Origin: a candidate division KSB1 bacterium
GTDB taxonomy: Bacteria; Zhuqueibacterota; JdFR-76; DREG01
DNA length: 31,502 nucleotides
Assembly (NCBI GenBank): GCA_022566355.1
Contig: JADFJB010000052.1
Location: 1 to 31,502 of the forward strand
Direction of reading: 5' to 3'
Positions 14,890 through 23,838 of the stretch are shown here, in pieces. Numbering within the stretch: position 1 is the stretch's first letter; the number at the start of each line of letters is the position of its first letter. The notes beneath the pieces are model-generated. The model worked only from the letters and a program-made list of their open reading frames with translations. It did no database searches and had not been told where the DNA came from. The translations under genes and the position numbers were made by a program.

Positions 14890-15852
14890 ATGTTTTTTAC
14901 AGGAAATCTTAGAAAAATTCCTTTACCTCATTTCTTTTTAACTACCTTTTTGATTTTTGTGATCCCCGGAAACCGAGTTGTTTCTGTTGAATCAGAAAGA
15001 CTATTAATTGTTTTTACAGCAAATAACAATGGCCAATTATTGGATTGCGGTTGTAATACTGAATATCCCGGCGGATTACCACGCAGGTTAACTGCAATTA
15101 ACAACCTTCGAAAAGAATATGGTGAGATTTTATTATTGGAAGGCGGTGATTTTCTGGGAACTACCGATGTGGTCTTGCAAAACAAGTTTGTCATGGATGC
15201 TTACGATTTATTTAAATATGATGGGATTGCATTTGGAGAGCAAGAATTTTGGAATGAAGTTCCATTTTTTGAAAATGAAATCCTTGGTAGAAAACAATCA
15301 TTCGTCTGCACTAATATTAATAGTAGCAATGTGAAAGACCAAACTAAGGGCAGGATTATTCGAAAAATCAAAGTTATAAAAAACGGTTATAAATTGAATA
15401 TTTTTGCTTTGCTGCATAAAAATTCGTTTTTGTATTTTCCTGATAATAAAATTCCTTCGTTTCAATTTGAAGATGTAAAGCGTCATTTGCGATCAGAATT
15501 GAAGAAGGTAAACGATCATTCATCTTTAAATATTGTGATTTATCATGGAGACCATTGGATATTCGAGGAGTTAAAAAAGGAGTTTAGTGAGATCGCTATA
15601 TGGTTGATTGGACATGAACCCGGTAACCTCCTCGATTCATGGCAAGAGAGCTCAAAACCTGTAATTGTTCAGAGTGGAACCGATGGTGAAAGCCTGGAAC
15701 TTGTTGAGGTATCCAAGAGTGATAAAGGTAAACTATTTTTCAATGTTAAAAGGCTCTATTTAACTGAAGAAATAGTACCGGATGTTGAATTAAAGAAATC
15801 CCTGGAAGAATATTATAATATAATCAATGTGCCATTTAAACTTAAAAACTGA
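14890..15852 (+). CDS. UshA-like metallophosphoesterase-fold protein with degenerate metal site
   Basis: A 320-aa exported protein: hydrophobic segment at about 14-32 and likely cleavage near VVSVES. The layout follows the N-terminal domain of 5'-nucleotidase/UshA: first strand VFTANNNG (41-48), GGLPRR (61-66), LLLEGGDFLG (81-90), AFGEQEF (114-120) and IGHEPGN. The metal ligands are largely lost. The DxH of the first motif is NxG, the GNHEF motif is GEQEF, and the late GHxH is GHEPGN; only the GGD motif is kept. A CGC motif (53-55) follows the first strand; I recall related UshA-like families where this site can carry selenocysteine, but both codons here are plain Cys. The C-terminal nucleotidase domain is absent. 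Probably not a standard nucleotidase; possibly a binding or redox protein. It opens the run to 22829; mltG follows after 8 bp. Confidence 0.7.
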   Translation: MFFTGNLRKIPLPHFFLTTFLIFVIPGNRVVSVESERLLIVFTANNNGQLLDCGCNTEYPGGLPRRLTAINNLRKEYGEILLLEGGDFLGTTDVVLQNKFVMDAYDLFKYDGIAFGEQEFWNEVPFFENEILGRKQSFVCTNINSSNVKDQTKGRIIRKIKVIKNGYKLNIFALLHKNSFLYFPDNKIPSFQFEDVKRHLRSELKKVNDHSSLNIVIYHGDHWIFEELKKEFSEIAIWLIGHEPGNLLDSWQESSKPVIVQSGTDGESLELVEVSKSDKGKLFFNVKRLYLTEEIVPDVELKKSLEEYYNIINVPFKLKN

Positions 15853-15860
15853 GCAGACCC

Positions 15861-16901
15861 TTGAAAAAGAAATTAATCATATTTTTTTCATTATTTTTGT
15901 TTATTTTGCTTCTTTTTAGTATTTGGGTTTATTATATTCTATTTGATTCCCATAAGAGTTTACACAATGATCAAAATATTACTGTTATCGTCAAATCCGG
16001 AATGTCTGTCGGCCAGATTGCTAATTTACTCTATGATAAAAACTTGATCTACAAGACCAAGGATTTTATTTGGGGAGCAAAGTTAATGGGAACGGCCAAT
16101 AAGCTAAAGGCAGGACGATACGAAATACCTAAAGGGAAAAATAATTACCATATTATTAAATTGCTTGATCTGGGTAAAATCAGTAGTATTCGCGTTGTAA
16201 TTCCGGAAGGAATAGATTCCCGAAAAATTTCGTCCTTGTTAGCACATAACCTGGGAATCGACTCTTTGAAATTAATAAGTTATGTGGATGATTCAGTTTT
16301 TATTCATTCGATGAATATTCCAGGCATTTCTCTTGAAGGATACTTGTTCCCGGAAACTTATGACTTTTATTGGGGACAAGATGAAGAGTCCGTCATAAAA
16401 CGAATGGTAAATCAATTTATTGAGGTAGTTCCTGATTCAATTTTACGAATATCAAAAATCAACCCTAAACAATTTAATGAGATTATAACATTGGCATCCA
16501 TTATACAAGGAGAGGCAATCGTTGCTGAAGAAATGCCTATTATTTCGGGAGTGTATACGAATAGATTGAAACGTAGAATGCTGCTTCAGGCCGATCCCAC
16601 GTTACAATACATTATTGAAGATGGACCGAGACGATTGACCAATAAAGATAAAAAAATTCAATCACCATATAATACATATCTATACCTGGGATTACCTCCC
16701 GGACCCATTAACAACCCAGGATTAAATGCTATTCTTTCTGCCGCAAATCCGGAAAAAGTACCCTATCTTTATTTTGTCGCTAATGGGGATGGCACCCATA
16801 CTTTTAGTCGTACTTTAAATGAACATTTAAACGCGAAACGCAAGTTTGATAAAATTAGAAGGGAAGTTTACAGGAAACAGAGATTGGAAAAAACAAATTA
16901 A
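15861..16901 (+). CDS. mltG: Endolytic murein transglycosylase MltG
   Basis: Inner-membrane lytic transglycosylase that cleaves nascent peptidoglycan strands and sets glycan length. The 346 aa comprise one N-terminal membrane helix (about 5-28), a LysM-like segment (about 40-105) and the YceG catalytic domain. ASIIQGEA places Glu218 at the catalytic position (same number as the E. coli enzyme), followed by NRL and LQADPT (242-247), SPYNTYLYLGLPPGPI and the terminal FVANGDGTHTFSRT block. The start is TTG at 15861, since the next ATG would remove the membrane anchor; the ribosome site is weak and 8 bp from the previous stop, suggesting translational coupling. The stop overlaps the next start by one base (TAATG). 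Confidence 0.95.
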   Translation: MKKKLIIFFSLFLFILLLFSIWVYYILFDSHKSLHNDQNITVIVKSGMSVGQIANLLYDKNLIYKTKDFIWGAKLMGTANKLKAGRYEIPKGKNNYHIIKLLDLGKISSIRVVIPEGIDSRKISSLLAHNLGIDSLKLISYVDDSVFIHSMNIPGISLEGYLFPETYDFYWGQDEESVIKRMVNQFIEVVPDSILRISKINPKQFNEIITLASIIQGEAIVAEEMPIISGVYTNRLKRRMLLQADPTLQYIIEDGPRRLTNKDKKIQSPYNTYLYLGLPPGPINNPGLNAILSAANPEKVPYLYFVANGDGTHTFSRTLNEHLNAKRKFDKIRREVYRKQRLEKTN

Positions 16902-19096
16902 TGACTGTACAAAACCTTAGTAAATTGAAAAAGATATTGATGGACTTAAACGAAGTCCAACTGGCTGCAGTGGAATGTCCCCCAGGGCCAGTACTTGTTC
17001 TTGCAGGAGCAGGAAGTGGTAAAACAAGAGTTTTAACAAGCCGGATTGCTCTATTACTTGCCAGATACAATGTTCAACCTCATGAAGTTCTCTCGGTTAC
17101 TTTTACGAATAAAGCCGCTAAAGAAATGAAAATCAGGCTCAAGGCTATGGTGAATACCGATTTTTCGACCTTATGGGTTGGGACATTCCATTCTGTTTTT
17201 GCTCGAATATTGAGAAGAGAAAGCGTCTATATCGGTTACGGACGAAATTTTTCTATATTTGATTCTGATGATCAGCTGCAGACAATTAAGCGGATAATGA
17301 AAGATTTGAATATCTCTGCAAAAGATTATTCTCCTAATATTATTCGTGGATTGATAAGCCGTAACAAAAATAAAATGAAGACTCCCGAGCAAGTGGGTAG
17401 TGCTATTGCCGATCGATTTGATGAGGTACTTTTTAAAGTCTATTCTCAATACAGAGGGTTGTTAAAATCAAATAATGCCATGGATTTTGATGATCTAATT
17501 ACACTTCCGGTGAATCTTTTTCAGGAGAATCCTAAAGTCTTAGAAAAATACCAGGATCGTTTTCAGCATATTTTGGTTGATGAGTTCCAGGATACGAATG
17601 TTGCTCAGAATGAATTGATCAAATTATTAGGTCGCAAAAATCAGAATGTTTTTGTAGTAGGTGATGATGATCAGTCTATTTACAGTTGGAGAGGGGCGGA
17701 AGTAGAAAACATCTTGAATTTTGAAAAGTCATTTCCCAATTGTGAGGTTTTTCGTCTTGAGCAAAATTACCGCTCTACAAAAACGATCTTAGCTGCAGCA
17801 TATTCAGTGGTTAAAAATAATTATCATCGGAAAGAAAAACGATTGTGGACGGAAGGCAACCAAGGGGATCCCATTATTTTGATGGATTCTTATAACGAAG
17901 CGGATGAAGCAAGTAAAATTTTAAATCGAATTCGCTACGAAATTAGCAATTATAAACGGAATTTCCAGGATTTTGTCGTTTTATACAGGACAAATTCTCA
18001 ATCAAGAGCCATAGAAGATGCTTTACGCCGAAATGCCATTTCCTACGAAATTGTCGGTGGTATAAAATTCTACGAGCGTAAAGAGATCAAAGATTTTCTA
18101 GCGTACCTTCGGATTATAGCAAATCCCAATGATGAATTGAGTTTACGAAGGATTATTAATGTACCGGTTAGAGGAATTGGCGCTGCTACCTTAAACAAAT
18201 TACAGGATTATTCTGAGAATGAAAATATTTCATTATTAGACTCATTAAAAAAAGTTGATGAGGTATCCGGTATTTCTTCAAAAACCAGCGATAGACTTAA
18301 AGAGCTAGGTGTCTTCTTCGAAAAATACTTTTCACTTAAAGATACACTAGGCCTTGATGAATTTACTCGAGTAATGAATGATGAAATCGGTTTTTTTAGA
18401 ATGTTTAAAGAGGATGGTTCGTTGGAAGCAATGAACCGGTTCGACAATCTTCAGGAGCTTCTTTCGGCGATTTCAGAATATTGCGAAACACGTGAAGAGC
18501 CAAGCTTGGATGGATTTTTAGAAGAAGTTGCGTTAGTGACGGAGTTGGACAATTGGAACGAACAATCCAATGCTGTGACGCTAATGACTATCCACAGTGC
18601 AAAGGGATTAGAATTTCCGGTAGTTTTTATTTCTGGGCTTGAAGAAGGACTTTTCCCGCTTTCTCGGAGCAAAGAAGATCCGGATGATTTTGAAGAGGAA
18701 AGACGGCTCTTTTATGTGGGACTTACACGAGCCAAAGAAAAAGTCTATCTATCATGGGCACAAAACCGTCGGAGATTCATAGAAGGAGCTATAAATAGTA
18801 TTTCATCATTCGTAGATGAGATTGATCCTGAGTATATTGAAAGACTTGTACCCAAAACTGTTTCCATTCACAAACCTGTTTACCAGGGTTTGAAATATGA
18901 GCCAATGCCAGATTATGAAAACGAAAGCCAGGAACAATCACTATATGTTGGGTGTTTAGTAAAACATGATTTGTTTGGTACTGGTAAAATTCAAGCCATG
19001 GAAGGAACAGGACAGGATCTCAAATTAGCTGTTCACTTTGAAGGAATTGGCACTAAAAAACTTCTTTATAAATATGCTCAACTGGAAATTATGTAG
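16901..19096 (+). CDS. pcrA: ATP-dependent DNA helicase, UvrD/PcrA type
   Basis: Superfamily 1A 3'-5' helicase, 731 aa, the usual size, acting in repair and in removal of recombinase from DNA. Motifs in order: Q-motif LNEVQLAAV, Walker A AGAGSGKT (35-42), FTNKAAKEM (Ia), DEFQDTN (227-233, motif II), GDDDQSIYSWRGA (III), QNYRST (IV), TIHSAKGLEF (563-572, motif V), VGLTRAKEKVYLS (VI). The C-terminal tail (YVGCLVKHDLFGTG to the end) is the small Tudor-like domain known to bind RNA polymerase in PcrA/UvrD. The start overlaps the mltG stop (TAATG). A second Met at codon 14 is possible but the first fits the overlap. The 3' end overlaps the TPR gene. Confidence 0.96.
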   Translation: MTVQNLSKLKKILMDLNEVQLAAVECPPGPVLVLAGAGSGKTRVLTSRIALLLARYNVQPHEVLSVTFTNKAAKEMKIRLKAMVNTDFSTLWVGTFHSVFARILRRESVYIGYGRNFSIFDSDDQLQTIKRIMKDLNISAKDYSPNIIRGLISRNKNKMKTPEQVGSAIADRFDEVLFKVYSQYRGLLKSNNAMDFDDLITLPVNLFQENPKVLEKYQDRFQHILVDEFQDTNVAQNELIKLLGRKNQNVFVVGDDDQSIYSWRGAEVENILNFEKSFPNCEVFRLEQNYRSTKTILAAAYSVVKNNYHRKEKRLWTEGNQGDPIILMDSYNEADEASKILNRIRYEISNYKRNFQDFVVLYRTNSQSRAIEDALRRNAISYEIVGGIKFYERKEIKDFLAYLRIIANPNDELSLRRIINVPVRGIGAATLNKLQDYSENENISLLDSLKKVDEVSGISSKTSDRLKELGVFFEKYFSLKDTLGLDEFTRVMNDEIGFFRMFKEDGSLEAMNRFDNLQELLSAISEYCETREEPSLDGFLEEVALVTELDNWNEQSNAVTLMTIHSAKGLEFPVVFISGLEEGLFPLSRSKEDPDDFEEERRLFYVGLTRAKEKVYLSWAQNRRRFIEGAINSISSFVDEIDPEYIERLVPKTVSIHKPVYQGLKYEPMPDYENESQEQSLYVGCLVKHDLFGTGKIQAMEGTGQDLKLAVHFEGIGTKKLLYKYAQLEIM

Positions 19097-22000
19097 GGAA
19101 CCCAATTCAGGCTCCATTATTCAATTTCTGTTGCTCTTTGTGATTGGAGTTTGGTTAAACCAACCGGTAATAGCCCAGGAATCCGAGGCGGTTCGTCAAT
19201 TTCAATATGCCCAAAAATTGATGAAAGATGGTTTTTTGGACCTGGCTTCCTCACAATTCGATGAATTCTTAAAATATTATCCGGATAGCCCGCGGGTGAC
19301 AGAAGCCCTTTTCTACTGGGCGCAATGCCTGCAAAAACGAGAAAAGTGGGAGGAAGCTTCTGAAAAATATCGTGAACTTTTAGTTAAATATCCCGATTCT
19401 CCTCGTTGCGATGTAGCTCTCTACACAATCACCGAAAATTATTTTAACCTTCAAGAACCTGAAAAAGCTATTCGTAGTTTTGAGAGATTCCCGCTTTTTT
19501 ATCCAAAAAGTCCACTGGCCACGCAAGCATTGTTTAAAGCCGGAGAATTAAACCTGGAGCGATCTGATTTTGCGAAAGCTGAAGAGGATTGGCGACGTAT
19601 TTTGGATGAGTTTCCAACATCAACATGGATTGAAACGACCAGGTACCATCTTGCCGAACTTTATTTTAAGCAGAGAAAATTTGATCAAGCTGAAACACAA
19701 ATTAATCGGTTGTTAGAGTTTACTTCGGAGAGGGTGCCATATGTTCGTCTTGCCCTTCTAAAGGCAAAAATCTTAACCCATAAATATCGGCTTGATGAGG
19801 CTGAAGCTCTCTATTCAAAACTACAAAATACTTCACTTTCCAATGGCTGGTATAAAAGAGTTCAATTGGACTATGCTGAATTCTTACAGAAATTGGGACA
19901 ATTGGATAAAGTAGAAGAGATTCTAAGACCTCTTGTTGAATCTGAATCAACCACGACTTTGCGTGACTCATTGCTGCTGCAATGGATATCCTATCACTCA
20001 CAGGCAGGTAATGATTCATCCGTAATTGCGGTTGTGAACCAGCTTATTCACGCCACAAATAATAAATCTGTAATGATGGCATCAATGGAGTATGGTATTA
20101 ATGCTGCAAAAAGTTCAGATAGCAAATTGGTGTTGGTGGATTATCTCGAGAGAATGATTGAACTTGAAAAGGATATCAAATTTAAAAAGCCACTTTTAAA
20201 AAATACTTATCTCGATTTGCTCAAAACCTTTAATCAAATTGGCAGACCGGCATCTGCACTTGAAATAGGCCAGGTTGCTTTAAATCGATTCGGAAGTGAT
20301 TTATACTTCTTAGATCAAGTAAAATATAACATGGGCCGGATTTATTTGGAAACATTGAATCAACCGCGAAAAGGACTTTTCTATTTTGAGCAAATATCGG
20401 AACCATCTCATAAAAGTGAGTTGGCCGACGACGCTTATTATCAAATGGCATTATGCTATGAGAGACTAACTGATTCTAATCAAGAGATCCGAATTCTTGA
20501 AAATTTCAGTCAGAATTTTCCAGGAAGTCCAATTCTGCCACTAATCTATGATCGTTTAAACTGGTATAGATATTATAGACCTGCCGATCTTTCAATCGAA
20601 CTCAGCCGTACGTTATCCATGTTTACTAACCTGCTATTGACCGGCCAACGGGAAGAGTCAATATTTGCATTTGTCAAACAAATGTTTGAACAGCTAAGAG
20701 CCTATCAGGATGTAATCGAAACTAACAAAATCATCAGAAGTGAAAATCTCTTAAAAAATTACACAGACCAGCTTGATCAAATGGTGGCGGATTCTTATTA
20801 TCGCCTTGCATTACAGGAAGAAGATATTGATAAAAAAGAATCTTTACTTGATAATGCCCGCATTTATTATCTAAAATATTTAGCTTCACCACCAACGTTA
20901 AAAGAGCAGTTGCGGGTAGCATTAGACATCCAAAAAATTGAAAGACTACGTTCGGACCGGGATTCGAGCAATGTGAAATCTGAATATAATTACTATAAAG
21001 TTGTTATTGATAGATTCAAAAATTTGGAGGAAGTTAAACAAGTTAAATTAGAATTGGCAGACCTTCTTTTTCAAATAGGGAAAGATGTTGATAGCGATTC
21101 CATAAAATCTGCAATTCGGTTATATGATGAGATCTTAGATGACAGCAGTAATACTATAGCATCAAATGGCGCCGGTTGGAGTCATCTAGATCCGGAATAT
21201 CTTCCAGCGACAATTGAAGAAACAGCCTTATATCGAAATGGTCTGGCTCATTTAGTTATTAACGATACCTCATCAACAATCTCAATCTTATCCTCATACG
21301 TTACACAGTACCCCAAAGGAACGTATGTTCTCTCAGCGATAGAAGAGCTTAGCAAGATTAGTATTCATCAAGAAGATTGGGAAGCAGCGGAAAAATATTT
21401 ATCCAACCTTGCAAAGACTTACTATTACGCTTCTACGGTACAATCTGCAAAATTACAACTAGCAGAAATAATGATTACTCAAAATCGATTTGAAGATGCC
21501 TTAACGATTTTGGCCGATCTGGATGAAAATTTTGATATCAACCATGAGAAAAAGCTATTTTTACACGGGTTTGCCTTAAAAGGTGTTTCTGATTATTTCA
21601 AGTCCAGACAGGTTTTTCAGGAGTATTTGCAGCACTATCCCAATGGTATTTTTGTTCCGGATGTATATTTGCATTTGGCAGATATCGGCAAAAGGACCAA
21701 CCAGCCACAAGAGTTTCTACTTAATTATGACAGGTTTTTAATTCGATTCCCTACAGATCCACGTGGCCGTGATATATTACTGGAATTGGCGGATGATCGG
21801 TTTAAAAACGGCGAGTATAGTACTTCTTTGGATCAATATAAAGAATTATTGGCTACTTCGGTTGATCCCGAAGAGCTGAAGGTATTAGAACGAAAGAAGA
21901 TCATTTGTATGATTCGATTAGGCAATGTTTCAGCAGCCCAGGTGGCTGAAGCTCAATTTGATAAGGATTATAAGAATGTAGATGAAGACTTGGCTGAAAT

Positions 22001-22829
22001 CGAATACGAGCTAGGTAACTACTATCTCGATAAAAAATATTTTGAAGGCGCCGAAAGAATCTTTAAGAGAGTCAAAAACAAATATAAAAAAACCCGTTTT
22101 GGGTCTTATGGAGCATATGGTCTGGGCAAACTAAAAATAATTACAAATTTAACGGACGATGGCCTGGAAATATTGACCGAGATTATTGAAAAATATCCGG
22201 AATCGGATGTGCTTCCTAACCTGTACCTAACATTGGGTGATTTTTATTACAAGAACAAGCTATTCAATAATGCGCTTTCTGCTTTTCAGCATTGTTTAGA
22301 ATTGAATCCAGAATCTTCAGTTGATCTCACAGTGAGACGATACTTAATTAAGTTATATACAGAAATTGGAGTAAACGATGCAGCGTTGTTGGCAATTCGT
22401 GCTTATTTGGATAAGTATCCCGATGCTGACGATAGTTTTAACAAGAAATTTCAATTGGGCCTTAATTTAATGAATTTATATGAATATGATCGAGCCATCG
22501 ACCAATTCAGGAGTTTGCTACCGCTTGCAAATAATGATCAAGAAGCTGAAATCCGTTTTTATATAGCAAAGTGTTATTCAAGCAAGGGACAATTCCGAAA
22601 ATCAATCTCAGAATTTTTCAAAGTACCATACTATACGAGACCCACAGAATTACCCTGGCATGTAACAGCAGAATATGAAGCTGCAATTGCATATATGAAG
22701 TTACAGGAATGGGATCCGGCAAAATCAATTTTGGAAAAAATCGTTTACAGGGAAGGCCTTGAAAGTGTCTTTGGAAGGACGGCGATGAATAAAATTCAGG
22801 AAATTGACAAGCTCAAAACTAAAAAATGA
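19074..22829 (+). CDS. Giant exported TPR protein
   Basis: About 1251 aa made almost wholly of tetratricopeptide-type helical repeats, with many A-x3-F/Y ... YPDSP elements (for example FDEFLKYYPDSPR, YRELLVKYPDSPR, RRILDEFPTS, LTEIIEKYPESD). The early repeats resemble BamD/YfiO and YbgF/CpoB. A signal peptide lies at about 15-36 (FLLLFVIGVWL then AQES), so it is periplasmic. Such proteins are scaffolds, often in envelope assembly; the exact role is unknown. The start is uncertain: ATG 19074 overlaps the helicase gene by 23 bp, and an in-frame TTG at 19038 would add 12 residues. Neither has a clear ribosome site, and initiation probably depends on ribosomes terminating the helicase. The frame is uninterrupted throughout. 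Confidence 0.88.
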   Translation: MLNWKLCREPNSGSIIQFLLLFVIGVWLNQPVIAQESEAVRQFQYAQKLMKDGFLDLASSQFDEFLKYYPDSPRVTEALFYWAQCLQKREKWEEASEKYRELLVKYPDSPRCDVALYTITENYFNLQEPEKAIRSFERFPLFYPKSPLATQALFKAGELNLERSDFAKAEEDWRRILDEFPTSTWIETTRYHLAELYFKQRKFDQAETQINRLLEFTSERVPYVRLALLKAKILTHKYRLDEAEALYSKLQNTSLSNGWYKRVQLDYAEFLQKLGQLDKVEEILRPLVESESTTTLRDSLLLQWISYHSQAGNDSSVIAVVNQLIHATNNKSVMMASMEYGINAAKSSDSKLVLVDYLERMIELEKDIKFKKPLLKNTYLDLLKTFNQIGRPASALEIGQVALNRFGSDLYFLDQVKYNMGRIYLETLNQPRKGLFYFEQISEPSHKSELADDAYYQMALCYERLTDSNQEIRILENFSQNFPGSPILPLIYDRLNWYRYYRPADLSIELSRTLSMFTNLLLTGQREESIFAFVKQMFEQLRAYQDVIETNKIIRSENLLKNYTDQLDQMVADSYYRLALQEEDIDKKESLLDNARIYYLKYLASPPTLKEQLRVALDIQKIERLRSDRDSSNVKSEYNYYKVVIDRFKNLEEVKQVKLELADLLFQIGKDVDSDSIKSAIRLYDEILDDSSNTIASNGAGWSHLDPEYLPATIEETALYRNGLAHLVINDTSSTISILSSYVTQYPKGTYVLSAIEELSKISIHQEDWEAAEKYLSNLAKTYYYASTVQSAKLQLAEIMITQNRFEDALTILADLDENFDINHEKKLFLHGFALKGVSDYFKSRQVFQEYLQHYPNGIFVPDVYLHLADIGKRTNQPQEFLLNYDRFLIRFPTDPRGRDILLELADDRFKNGEYSTSLDQYKELLATSVDPEELKVLERKKIICMIRLGNVSAAQVAEAQFDKDYKNVDEDLAEIEYELGNYYLDKKYFEGAERIFKRVKNKYKKTRFGSYGAYGLGKLKIITNLTDDGLEILTEIIEKYPESDVLPNLYLTLGDFYYKNKLFNNALSAFQHCLELNPESSVDLTVRRYLIKLYTEIGVNDAALLAIRAYLDKYPDADDSFNKKFQLGLNLMNLYEYDRAIDQFRSLLPLANNDQEAEIRFYIAKCYSSKGQFRKSISEFFKVPYYTRPTELPWHVTAEYEAAIAYMKLQEWDPAKSILEKIVYREGLESVFGRTAMNKIQEIDKLKTKK

Positions 22830-22927
22830 GTAGGGAGCAAATAATCGGAAATATTATATTATTTTCAATTGTTGCAATCATTTAAAATATATTATACATT
22901 TATACAAAATCATAAAGGAAGCATATT

Positions 22928-23623
22928 ATGAAAAAATTAATCATTCCAATGATCCTCATAGGGATTTTTGCTACTTCCATTCATGCACAAAATCGTAAAC
23001 CACCCAAGCCAAAGCCAGAGGAAGAAGAGACCGGCAAGGCTGGTGTGATTAAAGAAACTAAGTTTGTAAAACGGAGCCAAATAAAGCGGACTAAACTACA
23101 CAGTAAGCCTCCAACCAGGTTAGGGAGCATGAATTTTGGCGTGTTCTCCAATGAATACCTGGGTTTTGGTGCATCATATGAAATGAATAGGCATACGGAT
23201 CTTGGGATTTCATTTAGCTTTTATTATTATCCTATTCCCGATGATCAGCTATACTTTGATCCTTATTATTATCAATTAGTACAAAGGAACAAAGGGTCAA
23301 TGATGATTTTGTATATTGGCGGTAAATACCATTTACCATTTATGAAGAATGAACCAAATATTAATCCATATGCTATTTTTGGAGGTGGCCCGGTTTTAGG
23401 AATTGAAAGTGATCAATCAAAACAATGGCCCGGGAGTATGTTGCATGCTTTTGCCATTGGAGGATATTCCGCATATGGTGGAGCTGGAATGGAATATCGT
23501 ATCAATTCATGGGCGGTTAGTTTTGATCTTCGCTACCAATTTCTGCGATTTCCAAATCAAATATTTGGCGAAAAATATTTTGATGGTTTAATCTACAATA
23601 TTGGCATTGGGAAATTATTTTAA
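22928..23623 (+). CDS. Outer-membrane beta-barrel protein
   Basis: A 231-aa exported protein with a signal peptide (about 1-20, LIIPMILIGIFATSIHAQ), a Pro/Lys/Glu-rich periplasmic stretch (23-65), then alternating hydrophobic/aromatic strands with turns: MNFGVFSNEYLGFGASYEM, ISFSFYYYPIP, MMILYIGGKYHLPF, NPYAIFGGGPVLG, GGAGMEYRINSWAVSFDLRY, ending in IGKLF. The terminal Phe fits a BAM-inserted barrel of about eight strands. AAAGGAAGC precedes the ATG. It sits 98 bp after the TPR gene and is followed by a strong terminator, so it ends this transcriptional unit. No specific function can be assigned. Confidence 0.82.
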   Translation: MKKLIIPMILIGIFATSIHAQNRKPPKPKPEEEETGKAGVIKETKFVKRSQIKRTKLHSKPPTRLGSMNFGVFSNEYLGFGASYEMNRHTDLGISFSFYYYPIPDDQLYFDPYYYQLVQRNKGSMMILYIGGKYHLPFMKNEPNINPYAIFGGGPVLGIESDQSKQWPGSMLHAFAIGGYSAYGGAGMEYRINSWAVSFDLRYQFLRFPNQIFGEKYFDGLIYNIGIGKLF

Positions 23624-23647
23624 GGAATAAATATTTTTATTATAAAT

Positions 23648-23693
23648 CCGGAAGATTTGTAATTTTTAAATTGCAAACTTCCGGTTTTTTTTT
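23648..23693 (+). terminator. Rho-independent terminator after the barrel gene
   Basis: CCGGAAG at 23648-23654 pairs with CTTCCGG at 23678-23684. The stem extends through TTTG/CAAA with a one-base bulge, has an AT loop, and is followed by nine T. It is 25 bp after the stop of the beta-barrel gene. Confidence 0.9.
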
Positions 23694-23838
23694 GTTACAA
23701 AATATAGGCTTTAAAGCATGACTGTTTATAAATCAAGCTGTTAACTGTGCTGCTATCTAATTATTTTGTAGAATAGTAATCAAAGATTAACTTCGGTTGC
23801 AAGATAATCTATATATATAAAAATTTTTAGTTATTCAA

